Of a stretch of DNA of 64,000 nucleotides, positions 36,816 to 45,137 are shown one piece after another. Each line of letters starts with the position of its first letter. Position 1 is the stretch's first letter. The notes under the pieces were generated by a model. That model made no database searches. It was not told the DNA's origin and saw only the letters and a program-made list of their open reading frames with translations. Origin of the DNA: Amaricoccus macauensis (GTDB taxonomy: Bacteria > Pseudomonadota > Alphaproteobacteria > Rhodobacterales > Rhodobacteraceae); NCBI RefSeq assembly GCF_014201905.1, contig NZ_JACHFM010000002.1:62001-126000 (forward strand), given 5' to 3'. The position numbers and the translations under genes were made by a program.

Positions 36816-38021
36816 TCAGGACTCGACCTTGCCGATCGCGAGGGTGGTGAACTCGCCGCCCTTGGTCTCGGTGATGACCATCGGTACGCCGATCTGCCGC
36901 TTCTGCCCGAAGTCGGCCATGCCGACGTAGGTGAGTGCGGCCTCTTCCTTGAGGAAGGGGTTCTTCATGGAGAAGTCCGGGATGGCCTTCTTGAAGATCT
37001 CGATGTCGCTGATGCCGGCTGCGCCGGTCTTCTGCAGCGTTCCGAGCAGCATCTCGAGCGCATAGGCCTTGGTGCCCGCCTCGTCGTTCCACTCGCCGGC
37101 GACGGCGTTGTACTTCTCGATGAAGTCTTCCATGTAGGCCGAGCGGATCTCGGGCGTCGAGGCGCCGCCGATCGAGACGAGGCCGTCGCCGTATTCGCCG
37201 GCAACTTCCTTGATGATCTTGATATCCTGAGCGGATTCCGCTGCAAAGAGGCCGGTGTAGCCCATTTCGCGCGCCGCGCGCATGAGCTGCGGGCAATGCG
37301 CCGGCGCCACCGACGACATGATGATGAGATCGGGGCTAGCCGAGACCGCGTTGGCGACGACGGGGAAGAAGTCGGTGATCGACGGCTCGTAGGTGTCGCT
37401 GGAAATGATCTCGAGCCCGAGGTTCTTCGCGACCTTCGACGCCTCGTCGCGCTGGAGCAGGCCGTCGGAGTCGTTGCGGGCGAGGAAGGCGACCTTGCCG
37501 ACGCCGCGCTCCTCCTTGAGGATCTTGTACATGACGGGAGCCACCTGGTAGCTCGCGATCATGCCGAGGATCGCGTTCTCGGCCGGCGGTGTGTAGACCG
37601 TGCGGGCGAACGCGTAGGGGATGTAGATCGCCTTGTTCTTCTCTGCGATCGGACGGACGGACGTGGCCGTCGTGTCCATGTTCGGGCCGACGAAGTAGTG
37701 GATGCCCTCCTCGCCGGTCAGGCGCTCGGCGCCCGAGACCGTGAGCTTCGGGTCGTTGCGGTCATCGACCGAGACGATTTCCACCCGGTAGAGCTCGCCG
37801 TCGATCTCGACGCCGCCCTTTGCGTTCCACATTTCCGCGGTGGCGAGGCAGGAGAACTTGTTGACCAGCCCCCACGAGGCTTCCGGTCCGCTCATGACGC
37901 CGAGCTGGCCGATCTTGAGGACCTTGCCCTCGGCGCGGACCCGGGCCGGAGCTCCGATCGCCCCGGCGAGGGCGAGCGCCCCGGCCCCCTTCAGCAATGT
38001 ACGGCGGCTTGCGATCACCAT
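36816..38021 (-). CDS. livK: Periplasmic substrate-binding protein of the Liv-type transporter (Tat-exported)
   Basis: 401 residues. The leader has a twin-arginine motif SRRTLLKG followed by a hydrophobic alanine-rich stretch and a PARVRA cleavage region near residue 30, so export by Tat is likely. The mature protein begins KVLKIGQLGVMSGPEASWG, as in type I periplasmic binding proteins of the HAAT family. GGGGAG lies upstream of the ATG. It is first in the minus-strand transporter/hydantoin run. Expected ligands from context are hydantoins or N-carbamoyl amino acids rather than branched-chain amino acids. Confidence 0.9.
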   Translation of the reverse strand: MVIASRRTLLKGAGALALAGAIGAPARVRAEGKVLKIGQLGVMSGPEASWGLVNKFSCLATAEMWNAKGGVEIDGELYRVEIVSVDDRNDPKLTVSGAERLTGEEGIHYFVGPNMDTTATSVRPIAEKNKAIYIPYAFARTVYTPPAENAILGMIASYQVAPVMYKILKEERGVGKVAFLARNDSDGLLQRDEASKVAKNLGLEIISSDTYEPSITDFFPVVANAVSASPDLIIMSSVAPAHCPQLMRAAREMGYTGLFAAESAQDIKIIKEVAGEYGDGLVSIGGASTPEIRSAYMEDFIEKYNAVAGEWNDEAGTKAYALEMLLGTLQKTGAAGISDIEIFKKAIPDFSMKNPFLKEEAALTYVGMADFGQKRQIGVPMVITETKGGEFTTLAIGKVES

Positions 38022-38065
38022 GTTGCTTCTCTCCCCTGATGTGCGGGCCATCGTTCGGTCCCGCA

Positions 38066-38086
38066 TCAATTGTTCCGCATACGAAA
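38066..38086 (-). promoter_or_regulatory. Candidate operator upstream of livK
   Basis: TTCCGCATACGAAA (38073-38086) is an imperfect palindrome, matching its reverse complement at 10 of 14 positions. It overlaps the first of two exact TCAATTGTTC copies (38066-38075 and 38171-38180, spaced 105 bases). The stretch is AT-richer than its surroundings and lies 45-65 bases before the livK start. A binding site for one of the IclR proteins is possible. Confidence 0.45.
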
Positions 38087-38236
38087 CGCTATGCTCGATG
38101 GGGAACGATGCTATGGAAAGGCCAGGCAACATGTCAATCGCCACGCGCAGGGCATACGGTAAAGAATTGCTCAATTGTTCGGGTGGCGGGCGCACGCGCG
38201 CAATCCGCGTCCGGCCGCCGGCCGTAAAACGTCAGC

Positions 38237-39154
38237 TCAGAGCGGGGATGTGGCGGGAAGTGCGGGAAAATCCGGCGGGGCGTGGGCGAGAACGGCGGTG
38301 TTGATCGCCGCGGCCGCTCGCATGATCTCGCGCGAGAGAACCTCCTCACGCGGCAGCATGTTGGCGAGGAGACCGGAGCACGTGAACACGTAGATCACCT
38401 CGCCGCTCCGGTCGAAGATCGGCATTCCAAGCGCCATCAGGCCCTCGGTGAACTCGCCGGCGCTGCGGGCGTAGCCGCGCCGCCTCGTCGCAGCGATCTC
38501 GCGGCGCACCTCCGCCCCTGTCAAAAGGGTGGCGGGCGTATAGCGCACCGGGCGCCACTTCTCCATCCAGGCGTCGATCTTCTCCTTCGACTGCCAGGCG
38601 ATGTAAGCCCTTGATGTAGCGGTGGAGTCCCGGGGGTAATGGTGCCCGATCGGGAGGGACACCTCCATGGCGGAGGCCAGGTTGAACTTGTCCACCACGA
38701 TGAAGCTCTCATCGAGCTGCGGCTGCACCAGCACCGCCGGAATCCCGATTCGCAGCACCAGCTGCGTCAGTTCGGCCCGGATCCGCTCCAGAACCGGCGC
38801 CGCGTGCAGCGACGAGGCGACCGCGAGGATTCCGGAGGCGAGCTCATAGGTCTTGAGCCGCTGGTCGAACTTGAGCCAGCCGAAGTGGGAAAGCGTCTTC
38901 AGGATGTTGTGGCAGTGGCTCTTGGAGATCCCGAGCGCCGCGCCGATCTCGGCGAGCGATGCGACGTGCGGTGGCGTGCGGTTGATGTAGTCGAGGATCG
39001 CGATGGCGTTCTCGAGAGCGGGGACGATACCGGGTGATTCGGTGCGTGGCAGGTGATGGTCATGCGCGATGAGTTGCCAGCGGTCGCCGTCCCGAGACAG
39101 GTGGGAGCGATAGTCCCCGGGGATGCCCAAGTTCGTTCGCTCGTCTTCTTCCAT
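38237..39154 (-). CDS. IclR-family transcriptional regulator (first copy)
   Basis: 305 residues. An unusually long N-terminal extension of about 45 residues precedes the winged helix (about 45-105), whose recognition region reads IGAALGISKSHCHNILKTL. The C-terminal ligand-binding IclR/GAF-like domain follows (about 120-295). It is a paralog of the protein at 44173-45102, which has nearly the same recognition helix. It is transcribed divergently from the D-hydantoinase gene and lies upstream of livK on the same strand, so it probably regulates either or both. A dyad at 39284-39300 lies in the divergent gap. Confidence 0.9.
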   Translation of the reverse strand: MEEDERTNLGIPGDYRSHLSRDGDRWQLIAHDHHLPRTESPGIVPALENAIAILDYINRTPPHVASLAEIGAALGISKSHCHNILKTLSHFGWLKFDQRLKTYELASGILAVASSLHAAPVLERIRAELTQLVLRIGIPAVLVQPQLDESFIVVDKFNLASAMEVSLPIGHHYPRDSTATSRAYIAWQSKEKIDAWMEKWRPVRYTPATLLTGAEVRREIAATRRRGYARSAGEFTEGLMALGMPIFDRSGEVIYVFTCSGLLANMLPREEVLSREIMRAAAAINTAVLAHAPPDFPALPATSPL

Positions 39155-39283
39155 GCTCGATCCCCCGTCCGACAGCCAATGCTGTCCGCGACGTTCTTGT
39201 CAATCCGGCGCATTTCGCGCCCGGTCAGAACAACCCTCTTGACCGATCTCGATCCGTCGATCAATCCTTCAGTAGAACGATGG

Positions 39284-39300
39284 ACTGTATATAGTACGAA
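39284..39300 (-). promoter_or_regulatory. Candidate IclR operator in the regulator / hydantoinase gap
   Basis: Read on the minus strand the sequence is TTCGTACTATATACAGT. It matches TTCGTACTGTATCGAGT at 43959-43975 in 14 of 17 positions. Both are TACT-N6-AGT(A)-type dyads, both lie beside an IclR gene, and both are local AT-rich islands. Confidence 0.6.
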
Positions 39301-39394
39301 AAGCTGGCGGCTGCCGAATGCCGGTCACGGGACACGTGACGCGTGCGCCGGAGGCGTCCGCCGCTTCTCCGACAATCAAGAGAGGGAGGGGCTC

Positions 39395-40774
39395 ATGGAC
39401 CTCGTCGTCCGGAATGGCACAGTGGTGACGGCAAGCGGGATTTCGCAGACTGACGTCGGCATTGCCGGCGGGGTGGTCGTGCAGATCGGCGGCAGCATGC
39501 CCGAGGATGCACCGACGCTCGACGCCACCGGCTGCTACGTGATGCCGGGCGGTGTCGATGTTCACACCCATCTCGATTCGAACGACTTCAGCACGCGCTC
39601 GGCGGACGATTTCGGAACGGGGACGATCGCGGCGGCCTGCGGCGGCACCACGACGGTCGTCGACTTCTGTGCGCAGGGCAGGGGTGAGAGCCTCGCCGAC
39701 GCCATCGCGCACTGGGACTCCAAGGCCGAGGGCAAGGTCGCGATCGACTACGGCTACCACATGATCATCGTCGACATGAACGACGCGGTCTTCGAGGAGC
39801 TCGGCACCCTGCCGGATCGGGGCATCACCTCGTTCAAGATCTTCATGGCCTATCGCGGCATGAGCATGGTCGACGACGTGACGCTGCTGAAGTCGCTCGA
39901 TCAGGCCAAGCGGCATGGCGCGCTCGTCATGGTCCATGCCGAGAACGGCGACGCGGCCGACTATCTGCGGGACAAGTTCGTGGCCGAGGGCAACACCTCT
40001 CCCTACTACCACGCGCTGAGCCGGCCGCCGCGGATCGAGGCCGAGGCGACTGCCCGGGCCATCGCGCTGGCGGAAATCGTGGGAACCTCGATCTACATCG
40101 TGCACCTGACCTGCGGCGAGGCGCTCGACGAGCTGATGCGGGCCAAGCGGCGCGGCGTCGATGCGCTGGCCGAGACCTGCACGCAGTACCTCTACCTGAC
40201 CAAGGATGACCTTGACCGCCCGAACTTCGAAGGGGCGAAGTACGTCTTCACCCCGCCGGCGCGCACGAAGGAGGATCAGGAACTGCTCTGGGACGGGCTC
40301 GCCAACCGGGTGTTCGAGACGGTGTCGTCGGACCATTGCTCGTGGCTCTTCAAGGGCCACAAGGACAAGGGCAAGGACGACTTCCGCAAGATCCCGAACG
40401 GCGCGCCCGGTGTCGAGGAGCGGCTGATGATGGTGTGGCAGGGGGTGAACGCAGGCCGGCTGACGCCGACGGAGTTCGTCGATCTGGTGGCGACGCGGCC
40501 GGCGAAGGTCTTCGGCATGTTCCCGAAGAAGGGGACGATCGCCGTCGGATCCGACGCGGACATCGTGATCTGGGATCCGGAGGCGGAGTTCACCATCACC
40601 CAGTCCGAGATGCACAACGCGATGGACTATTCCTCCTACGAGGGGCGCGAGGTTCGTGGCATCCCGCGTCACGTGCTGCTGCGGGGCAAGCAGATCGTGC
40701 GTGATCGCGAGTATGTGGGCACGCCGGGCGAGGGGCAATTCCTCCGCCGCGACCGCTACGTCTCCCGCGCCTGA
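39395..40774 (+). CDS. hydA: D-hydantoinase / dihydropyrimidinase
   Basis: 459 residues. All binuclear zinc ligands of cyclic amidohydrolases are present: H57 and H59 (DVHTHLD), carboxylated K148 (TSFKIFMAY), H181 (MVHAENGD), H237 (YIVHLTCGEA) and D313 (SSDHCSW). Each is two residues earlier than the numbering of known D-hydantoinases. The enzyme opens dihydropyrimidine or D-5-substituted hydantoin rings to N-carbamoyl acids without ATP. GGGAGGGG precedes the ATG. Neighbouring carbamoylase, racemase and D-amino-acid oxidase genes favour hydantoin use, though reductive pyrimidine breakdown cannot be excluded. No dihydropyrimidine dehydrogenase gene is present in the window. Confidence 0.93.
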   Translation: MDLVVRNGTVVTASGISQTDVGIAGGVVVQIGGSMPEDAPTLDATGCYVMPGGVDVHTHLDSNDFSTRSADDFGTGTIAAACGGTTTVVDFCAQGRGESLADAIAHWDSKAEGKVAIDYGYHMIIVDMNDAVFEELGTLPDRGITSFKIFMAYRGMSMVDDVTLLKSLDQAKRHGALVMVHAENGDAADYLRDKFVAEGNTSPYYHALSRPPRIEAEATARAIALAEIVGTSIYIVHLTCGEALDELMRAKRRGVDALAETCTQYLYLTKDDLDRPNFEGAKYVFTPPARTKEDQELLWDGLANRVFETVSSDHCSWLFKGHKDKGKDDFRKIPNGAPGVEERLMMVWQGVNAGRLTPTEFVDLVATRPAKVFGMFPKKGTIAVGSDADIVIWDPEAEFTITQSEMHNAMDYSSYEGREVRGIPRHVLLRGKQIVRDREYVGTPGEGQFLRRDRYVSRA

Positions 40775-40784
40775 GGGACTGAGC

Positions 40785-42023
40785 TTGTCTGACATCATCG
40801 TCATCGGCGCCGGCGCGGTCGGGGTCTCGATCGCGCTGCATCTCAGGATGCGCGGGCACGAGGTGCTGCTGGTCGACCGTGGCCAGCCCGGCCACGGCAC
40901 GTCATTCGGGAACGCGGGCATCATCCAGCGCGAGGCGGTGCAGCCGTATGCGTTCCCGCGTGAGCCGGGGAAGCTTCTCGCGGCGTTCCTCCGGCGCGGT
41001 GCCGATATCAGCTATCATGTTGGCGCCTTGCCGCAGACGGCCGGGGCGCTGGCGCGCTACTGGTGGAACTCGTCGCCGCCGCGCCATCGCCGGATCACCC
41101 GGGCCTATGCGTCGCTGATCGCACACAGTCTCGAGGAGCACGGCCGACTGGTCGCGATGGCGGGGGCGGACGATCTCATCCGCCGCGACGGCTGGCTCGA
41201 CGCTTACCGCGACCCGCGCACTCTCGCGGCGGGGGTTGCGCGCGCGGAGGCGAACGCCCGGGACTATGGGGTCGAGAGCCGGATTCTCGACGGTGGGGAT
41301 CTGGCGCGGATCGAGCCGCACCTGACCGAGCGCATGGCCGGTGCGATCCACTGGAACGACACCTGGACCGTTCGCGATCCGGCGGCGCTTGTCGTTGCCT
41401 ACGCGGAGGCCTTCGCCGCCGCGGGCGGGACGGTGGAGCGGGGCGAGGTCGGGAAGATGACGCGCAAGGGGCCGGGCTGGCAGGTCGCGGTTTCCGGTGC
41501 GACCCGGAGCACGGAGCAGGTGGTGATTGCCGCCGGGCCGTGGTCGGCGGCAATCACCCGCCGGCTCGGCTATCGCCTGCCGCTGTTCGTGAAGCGCGGC
41601 TATCACATGCACTATGCGATGGATGCGAAACGGCCGCTCAACAACTGGGTTGCCGATCTTGAAACCGGCTATCTCATCGCGCCGATGCGGGCAGGGATCC
41701 GGCTCACCACCGGTGCGGAGCTTGCGCTTCAGGAGGCGCCGGCGACCCCGGTGCAGCTGGCGCGGGCCGAGGCGGTGGCGCGGCGGCTCTTTCCGCTCGG
41801 CGAGCGGCTCGACGCCGCGCCGTGGCTCGGCAGCCGTCCCTGCACCGCGGACATGCTGCCGGTGATCGGACCGGCGGCAAATCACCCGGGCCTCTGGTTC
41901 GCGTTCGGCCATGGCCACCAGGGGCTGACGCTCGGGCCGGCGACCGGGCGGCTCGTCGCCGAGCTCGTCTCGGGCGAGACGCCTTACGTCGATCCGCGCC
42001 CGTTCGCGGCCAACCGGTTCTGA
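40785..42023 (+). CDS. FAD-dependent D-amino-acid dehydrogenase/oxidase (DadA-like)
   Basis: 412 residues from a TTG start with GAGGGA six bases upstream. The FAD motif IIVIGAGAVGVSIALHL (residues 4-20) and GTSFGNAGIIQ are DadA-like. The C-terminal SRPCTADMLPVIGPA and FGHGHQGLTLGPATGRL complete the DAO fold. It should oxidise a D-amino acid to the imino acid, which hydrolyses to a keto acid and ammonia. It follows the hydantoinase gene after ten bases. This makes it the natural next step after D-carbamoylase in the island. Confidence 0.88.
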   Translation: MSDIIVIGAGAVGVSIALHLRMRGHEVLLVDRGQPGHGTSFGNAGIIQREAVQPYAFPREPGKLLAAFLRRGADISYHVGALPQTAGALARYWWNSSPPRHRRITRAYASLIAHSLEEHGRLVAMAGADDLIRRDGWLDAYRDPRTLAAGVARAEANARDYGVESRILDGGDLARIEPHLTERMAGAIHWNDTWTVRDPAALVVAYAEAFAAAGGTVERGEVGKMTRKGPGWQVAVSGATRSTEQVVIAAGPWSAAITRRLGYRLPLFVKRGYHMHYAMDAKRPLNNWVADLETGYLIAPMRAGIRLTTGAELALQEAPATPVQLARAEAVARRLFPLGERLDAAPWLGSRPCTADMLPVIGPAANHPGLWFAFGHGHQGLTLGPATGRLVAELVSGETPYVDPRPFAANRF

Positions 42024-42056
42024 AGCGGGGCGGATCTTCCGCCGATGTCTGAAGGC

Positions 42057-42093
42057 GCATCGGGGGCGGCCGGGAAACGGTTGCCCCCGATGC
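42057..42093. terminator. Bidirectional hairpin between convergent genes
   Basis: GCATCGGGGGC (42057-42067) and GCCCCCGATGC (42083-42093) form a perfect 11-bp stem with a 15-base loop, in the 79-bp gap between the convergent oxidase and RidA genes. No long T-run follows on either side, but the position supports a two-way terminator. Confidence 0.75.
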
Positions 42094-42102
42094 TTGTCCG
42101 CC

Positions 42103-42459
42103 CTATGCCTTGAGCGCGGTGACCTGGATCTCGACCTTGAGCTTCGGGTCGGCGAGCCTTGCCTCGACACAGGCGCGCACGGGGGCGCCGCCGGCCGGAA
42201 GCCACGCATCCCAGACCGCGTTCATCGCCGCGAAGTCGCCGATGTCGGGCAGCCAGATGTAGGCGCTCAGGAGCGCGGTCTTGTCGGTCCCGGCCTCGGC
42301 GAGAAGCGCGTCGATCTTGGCGAGCACGTCCTTCGTCTGCGCCGTGATGTCGCCGGACGTGTCGTTGGCGACTTCGCCCGCGGTCATGACGAGGGTGCCG
42401 GAGAGCGGGAAGGTCACGGCGTGGGAGAGCCGGGTGCCGGGCTGAATACGTGTGATCAT
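42103..42459 (-). CDS. RidA-family enamine/imine deaminase
   Basis: 118 residues, the normal size of the YjgF/YER057c/UK114 fold. The conserved arginine that holds the substrate carboxylate appears in APVRACVEARLADP, and VMTAGEVANDTSGD matches the family's central strand. RidA proteins hydrolyse reactive imino acids released by PLP or flavin enzymes. Its place beside a D-amino-acid oxidase-like gene fits exactly that need. It is transcribed with the upstream M20 hydrolase gene (70-bp gap). Confidence 0.88.
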   Translation of the reverse strand: MITRIQPGTRLSHAVTFPLSGTLVMTAGEVANDTSGDITAQTKDVLAKIDALLAEAGTDKTALLSAYIWLPDIGDFAAMNAVWDAWLPAGGAPVRACVEARLADPKLKVEIQVTALKA

Positions 42460-42529
42460 CGGTGTTTTCCTTTCTGGTCAGATCATTGGCGACGGTTCTG
42501 CCGCGCGCGAGGCAGAACCGTCGCGGGGG

Positions 42530-43780
42530 TCAGTACGCCAGTGCGTGCAGGCCGGCGGCGAGGACGCGAATGCCCTCGACGATGTCCTCCATCGACGAGA
42601 ACTCTTCCGGCGTGTGGCTGCGCCCGTCCTTGGAGCGGATGAAGATCATGCAGACCCTGGCGATCGCCGCCATCTGCTGGCTGTCGTGGCCGGCGCCGCT
42701 CGGCATGGTCATGAAGGGGACGCCCTGTTCCCGCGCCGCCTGCTGGAATGTCTTCACGAGGCCCGGATCGGAGAGGCAGGGTTCGTGCTCGACGTGGTGC
42801 TCCCAGCTCACGCCAAGTCCGCGGCGCGCCGCGACCTCGCGCATCAGCCCTTCGTGGGCGGCGTAGAGTTCCCGGCGCTTCTCCGGGTTCGGGTGGCGCG
42901 CGTCGATGGTGAAGCGCACCTCCCGCGGGATGACGGCGGGGAGGTTCGGCCACGGCACGATGCGGCCAACGGTGGTGACAGCCGGCCGGCCCATGCGGTG
43001 GGCGGTGTTGATGACGCCCGAGGCGATCTCGGCGAAACCCGCGGCCGGGTCGTTGCGCAGGTCCATCGGGAAGCCGCCCGCGTGGTTCTGCACGCCGGTC
43101 AGCAGCACGTCGTAGTGGCGGATGCCGGTGATCGCATCGACGATGGCGACCGGGAGGTCAGCCTGCTCGAGGATCGGTCCCTGCTCGATGTGAAGCTCGA
43201 TGAAGGCGTCGATGTCGTCGCGCTTCGCCTCGGGGATGCGGGCGGGGTCGAGGCCGATCGCGAGCATCGCGTCGGCCATGGTCTCGTCATCGTAGCCTTT
43301 CAACGCCTCGGCGTCGCCGGGCGCGATGCGGCCGGTGATGCCGCGCGAGCCCCAGAAGTTGGTGCCGGGAAAGCGGCTGCCTTCCTCCTCGCAGAGCGAG
43401 AGAGCTTCGAGCGTGCGCTTCGGCTGGCCGAACTGTTCCTTCAGCGCCTTGATGGCAATGAGACCGGCCAGCGCGCCGAGCGTGCCGTCATAGCGGCCGC
43501 CGGGGCGCTGGGTGTCGATGTGGGAGCCCGAGACGATCGACTTGCCGCCCTCGCTGCCTTCAAGGCGGCCCCAGACATTGCCGACCGCGTCGCGGGTGAC
43601 GGCAAGGCCCGCCTCCTCGCACCACTTCGCATAGAGGTCGGTCGCGCCGACCCACTCGGGGGAATAGACGGTGCGCCAGACACCGGTCTCGCCGTAGGCG
43701 CCGAAGGCCGCCGTTTCCATGATCAGGCGCTCGACATAGGCGGGATCGATGGCGATGCGCGAGGAGGTCAGTACGTTCAT
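42530..43780 (-). CDS. M20-family N-carbamoyl-L-amino-acid hydrolase / allantoate amidohydrolase-like
   Basis: 416 residues. Metal ligands of the M20/HyuC group appear in GSHIDTQRPGGRYDG, SLCEEEGSRFPG and ELHIEQGPILEQ, and the C-terminal MPSGAGHDSQQMA holds the last histidine. The family covers L-carbamoylase, beta-ureidopropionase and allantoate amidohydrolase, which sequence alone does not separate. Nearby hydantoinase and racemase genes argue for L-carbamoylase. Two in-phase dyads lie 180-220 bases upstream, and an IclR gene is divergent. Confidence 0.9.
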   Translation of the reverse strand: MNVLTSSRIAIDPAYVERLIMETAAFGAYGETGVWRTVYSPEWVGATDLYAKWCEEAGLAVTRDAVGNVWGRLEGSEGGKSIVSGSHIDTQRPGGRYDGTLGALAGLIAIKALKEQFGQPKRTLEALSLCEEEGSRFPGTNFWGSRGITGRIAPGDAEALKGYDDETMADAMLAIGLDPARIPEAKRDDIDAFIELHIEQGPILEQADLPVAIVDAITGIRHYDVLLTGVQNHAGGFPMDLRNDPAAGFAEIASGVINTAHRMGRPAVTTVGRIVPWPNLPAVIPREVRFTIDARHPNPEKRRELYAAHEGLMREVAARRGLGVSWEHHVEHEPCLSDPGLVKTFQQAAREQGVPFMTMPSGAGHDSQQMAAIARVCMIFIRSKDGRSHTPEEFSSMEDIVEGIRVLAAGLHALAY

Positions 43781-44172
43781 GTCGAGTCCAGTCTGCTTGG
43801 GGAAAGGGGGCGGATCGGGGGCGCACTACGTCGCGGCGGCGCAGCGGCCGGTCCGCACCCGAACGGGCGGCGCGGCCGCTGCCGCAGGGTTGCCCGGTCC
43901 GTCCCGAGGGGGACGGCACCGAGAGAGCGGTGCCTTGGAGAATGCGCGCATTGCGTCCTTCGTACTGTATCGAGTATATGCATACTGCATGGAGTATGAT
44001 AGATGCCAAGTGGAAATGTGAGTGGGTCGTCCCGATTCTCCCGCGCCGGCAGTTGCCGGTTGGTCGGAACGTCCGCGGGTTGAAAAGCCGTAGCCGCCGC
44101 CGGTAAGGTGCCTCGCCGATCCGGCGGGCGATTTTTTCGTCGGTACGAGTGTCATGTGGGAGAATTCATAGA
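43781..44172. other. 392-bp divergent intergenic region
   Basis: No coding sequence is recognised. The region separates the minus-strand M20 hydrolase from the plus-strand IclR gene. Apart from the AT-rich dyad cluster at 43959-43998 it is GC-rich. It presumably holds both promoters. Confidence 0.5.
43959..43998. promoter_or_regulatory. Twin dyads, candidate IclR operators
   Basis: TACT-N6-AGTA at 43963-43976 is followed, exactly 20 bases on, by CATACT-N6-AGTATG at 43981-43998, a perfect six-base inverted repeat. Between them AGTAT-N4-ATACT forms a further dyad. Two sites two helical turns apart, in an AT-rich island beside an IclR gene, look like a cooperative operator. The 17 bases from 43959 match the site at 39284-39300. 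Confidence 0.7.
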
Positions 44173-45102
44173 GTGGCGTCAACTGACCGAAAGCCGAGCC
44201 TCATCGAGCATATCCGCGAGAACGAGCGTACCAACGCCATGCGCGAGATCATGTTGCGGGCGCCCGCCGGAAAGTCCCGCGCTGATCTCCTGACCGCCGA
44301 TCCCGCGCCGGCATCGGCGGGCAAGCGCGAGTTTCCCCAAGGGGTCGTGCCGGCGCTGGCGAACTCGCTTCTGGTCGTGTCGTTTCTCAACAGTCGCGCT
44401 CCCGAAGCCCAGACGCTTGCCGACATTTCCCGCGCACTTGGCATCACCAAGAGCCATTGTCACTCGATCCTGCGGACGCTGGTCTACTTCGACTGGGTGA
44501 GCTTCGACGATCGCCGGAAGATCTACGCCCTGCAACCGAGCGCGCTGTCGGACCTTTCCTCACTGCTGAGTTCGCCGGCGCTGGAGACCATCCGGGGCGT
44601 GCTCACTGCGCTCGTGGACGAGCTCGGCGTGCCCTGCGTGCTGGCCCAGCCGCTCGCCGATCGCTCGTTCGTCGTCATCGACACGTTCCGCAGCCGGAGC
44701 TTCCTGCAGGTCTACTACCGGGCCGGCCACCGCTTCCCGAGCGATGCGGTGGCGCACCAGCGGGTCATGCTGGCGTGGGGCGATGCGGCGGAGTCGGAGG
44801 CCTATCTGGCGAGCTGGCGGCCGCACCTCTACACGAGCCGGACCATGGTCGATCTCGCGGAAATCCGCGCCGAGGTCGAGCGGACTCGGCAGCGCGGCTA
44901 CGCGGTCAGCCATGGCGAGTTCACTGACGGAATGACCGCGATCGCCGCGCCGATCTTCGATCGCAACGGCAAGATTTCCTACGTGGCGAGCTTCTCGTTC
45001 CTCTCGACCGACAAGGGCTTCGACGAGGAGCGCATTGCCGAGAGCCTGCGCGACGCGCTCACCCGGATCCACACCGCGACGCTCGCGGCGCCGTTGTCCT
45101 GA
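44173..45102 (+). CDS. IclR-family transcriptional regulator (second copy)
   Basis: 309 residues from a GTG with GGGAG ten bases upstream. A GTG at 44149 would add eight residues, and an ATG at 44239 would shorten it. As in the first copy, a long N-terminal tail precedes the winged helix with ISRALGITKSHCHSILRTL. The effector domain follows (about 130-300). The near-identity of this recognition helix to the protein at 38237 suggests both bind related operators, matching the similar dyads beside the two genes. It ends in a two-unit stop-codon duplication. Confidence 0.88.
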   Translation: MASTDRKPSLIEHIRENERTNAMREIMLRAPAGKSRADLLTADPAPASAGKREFPQGVVPALANSLLVVSFLNSRAPEAQTLADISRALGITKSHCHSILRTLVYFDWVSFDDRRKIYALQPSALSDLSSLLSSPALETIRGVLTALVDELGVPCVLAQPLADRSFVVIDTFRSRSFLQVYYRAGHRFPSDAVAHQRVMLAWGDAAESEAYLASWRPHLYTSRTMVDLAEIRAEVERTRQRGYAVSHGEFTDGMTAIAAPIFDRNGKISYVASFSFLSTDKGFDEERIAESLRDALTRIHTATLAAPLS

Positions 45103-45117
45103 GACCGATGTCCTGAG
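45095..45117 (+). repeat. Two 14-bp period repeats at a stop codon
   Basis: TGTCCTGAG occurs at 45095-45103, where its TGA (45100) is the real stop of the IclR gene, and again at 45109-45117. The flanking bases (ACCGA, GCCGT) also resemble each other. Confidence 0.8.
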
Positions 45118-45137
45118 GCCGTCGCGCCGGGGGCGTG

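Noticed and set aside
35655-38039. Long plus-strand frame opposite livM, livH and livK
   Set aside because: Arg/Asp/Glu-rich shadow of three well-supported transporter genes; no domain visible.
39395-43780. A dedicated reductive pyrimidine degradation operon
   Set aside because: No dihydropyrimidine dehydrogenase or beta-alanine aminotransferase gene is present, whereas a D-carbamoylase, a racemase and a D-amino-acid oxidase-like gene are.
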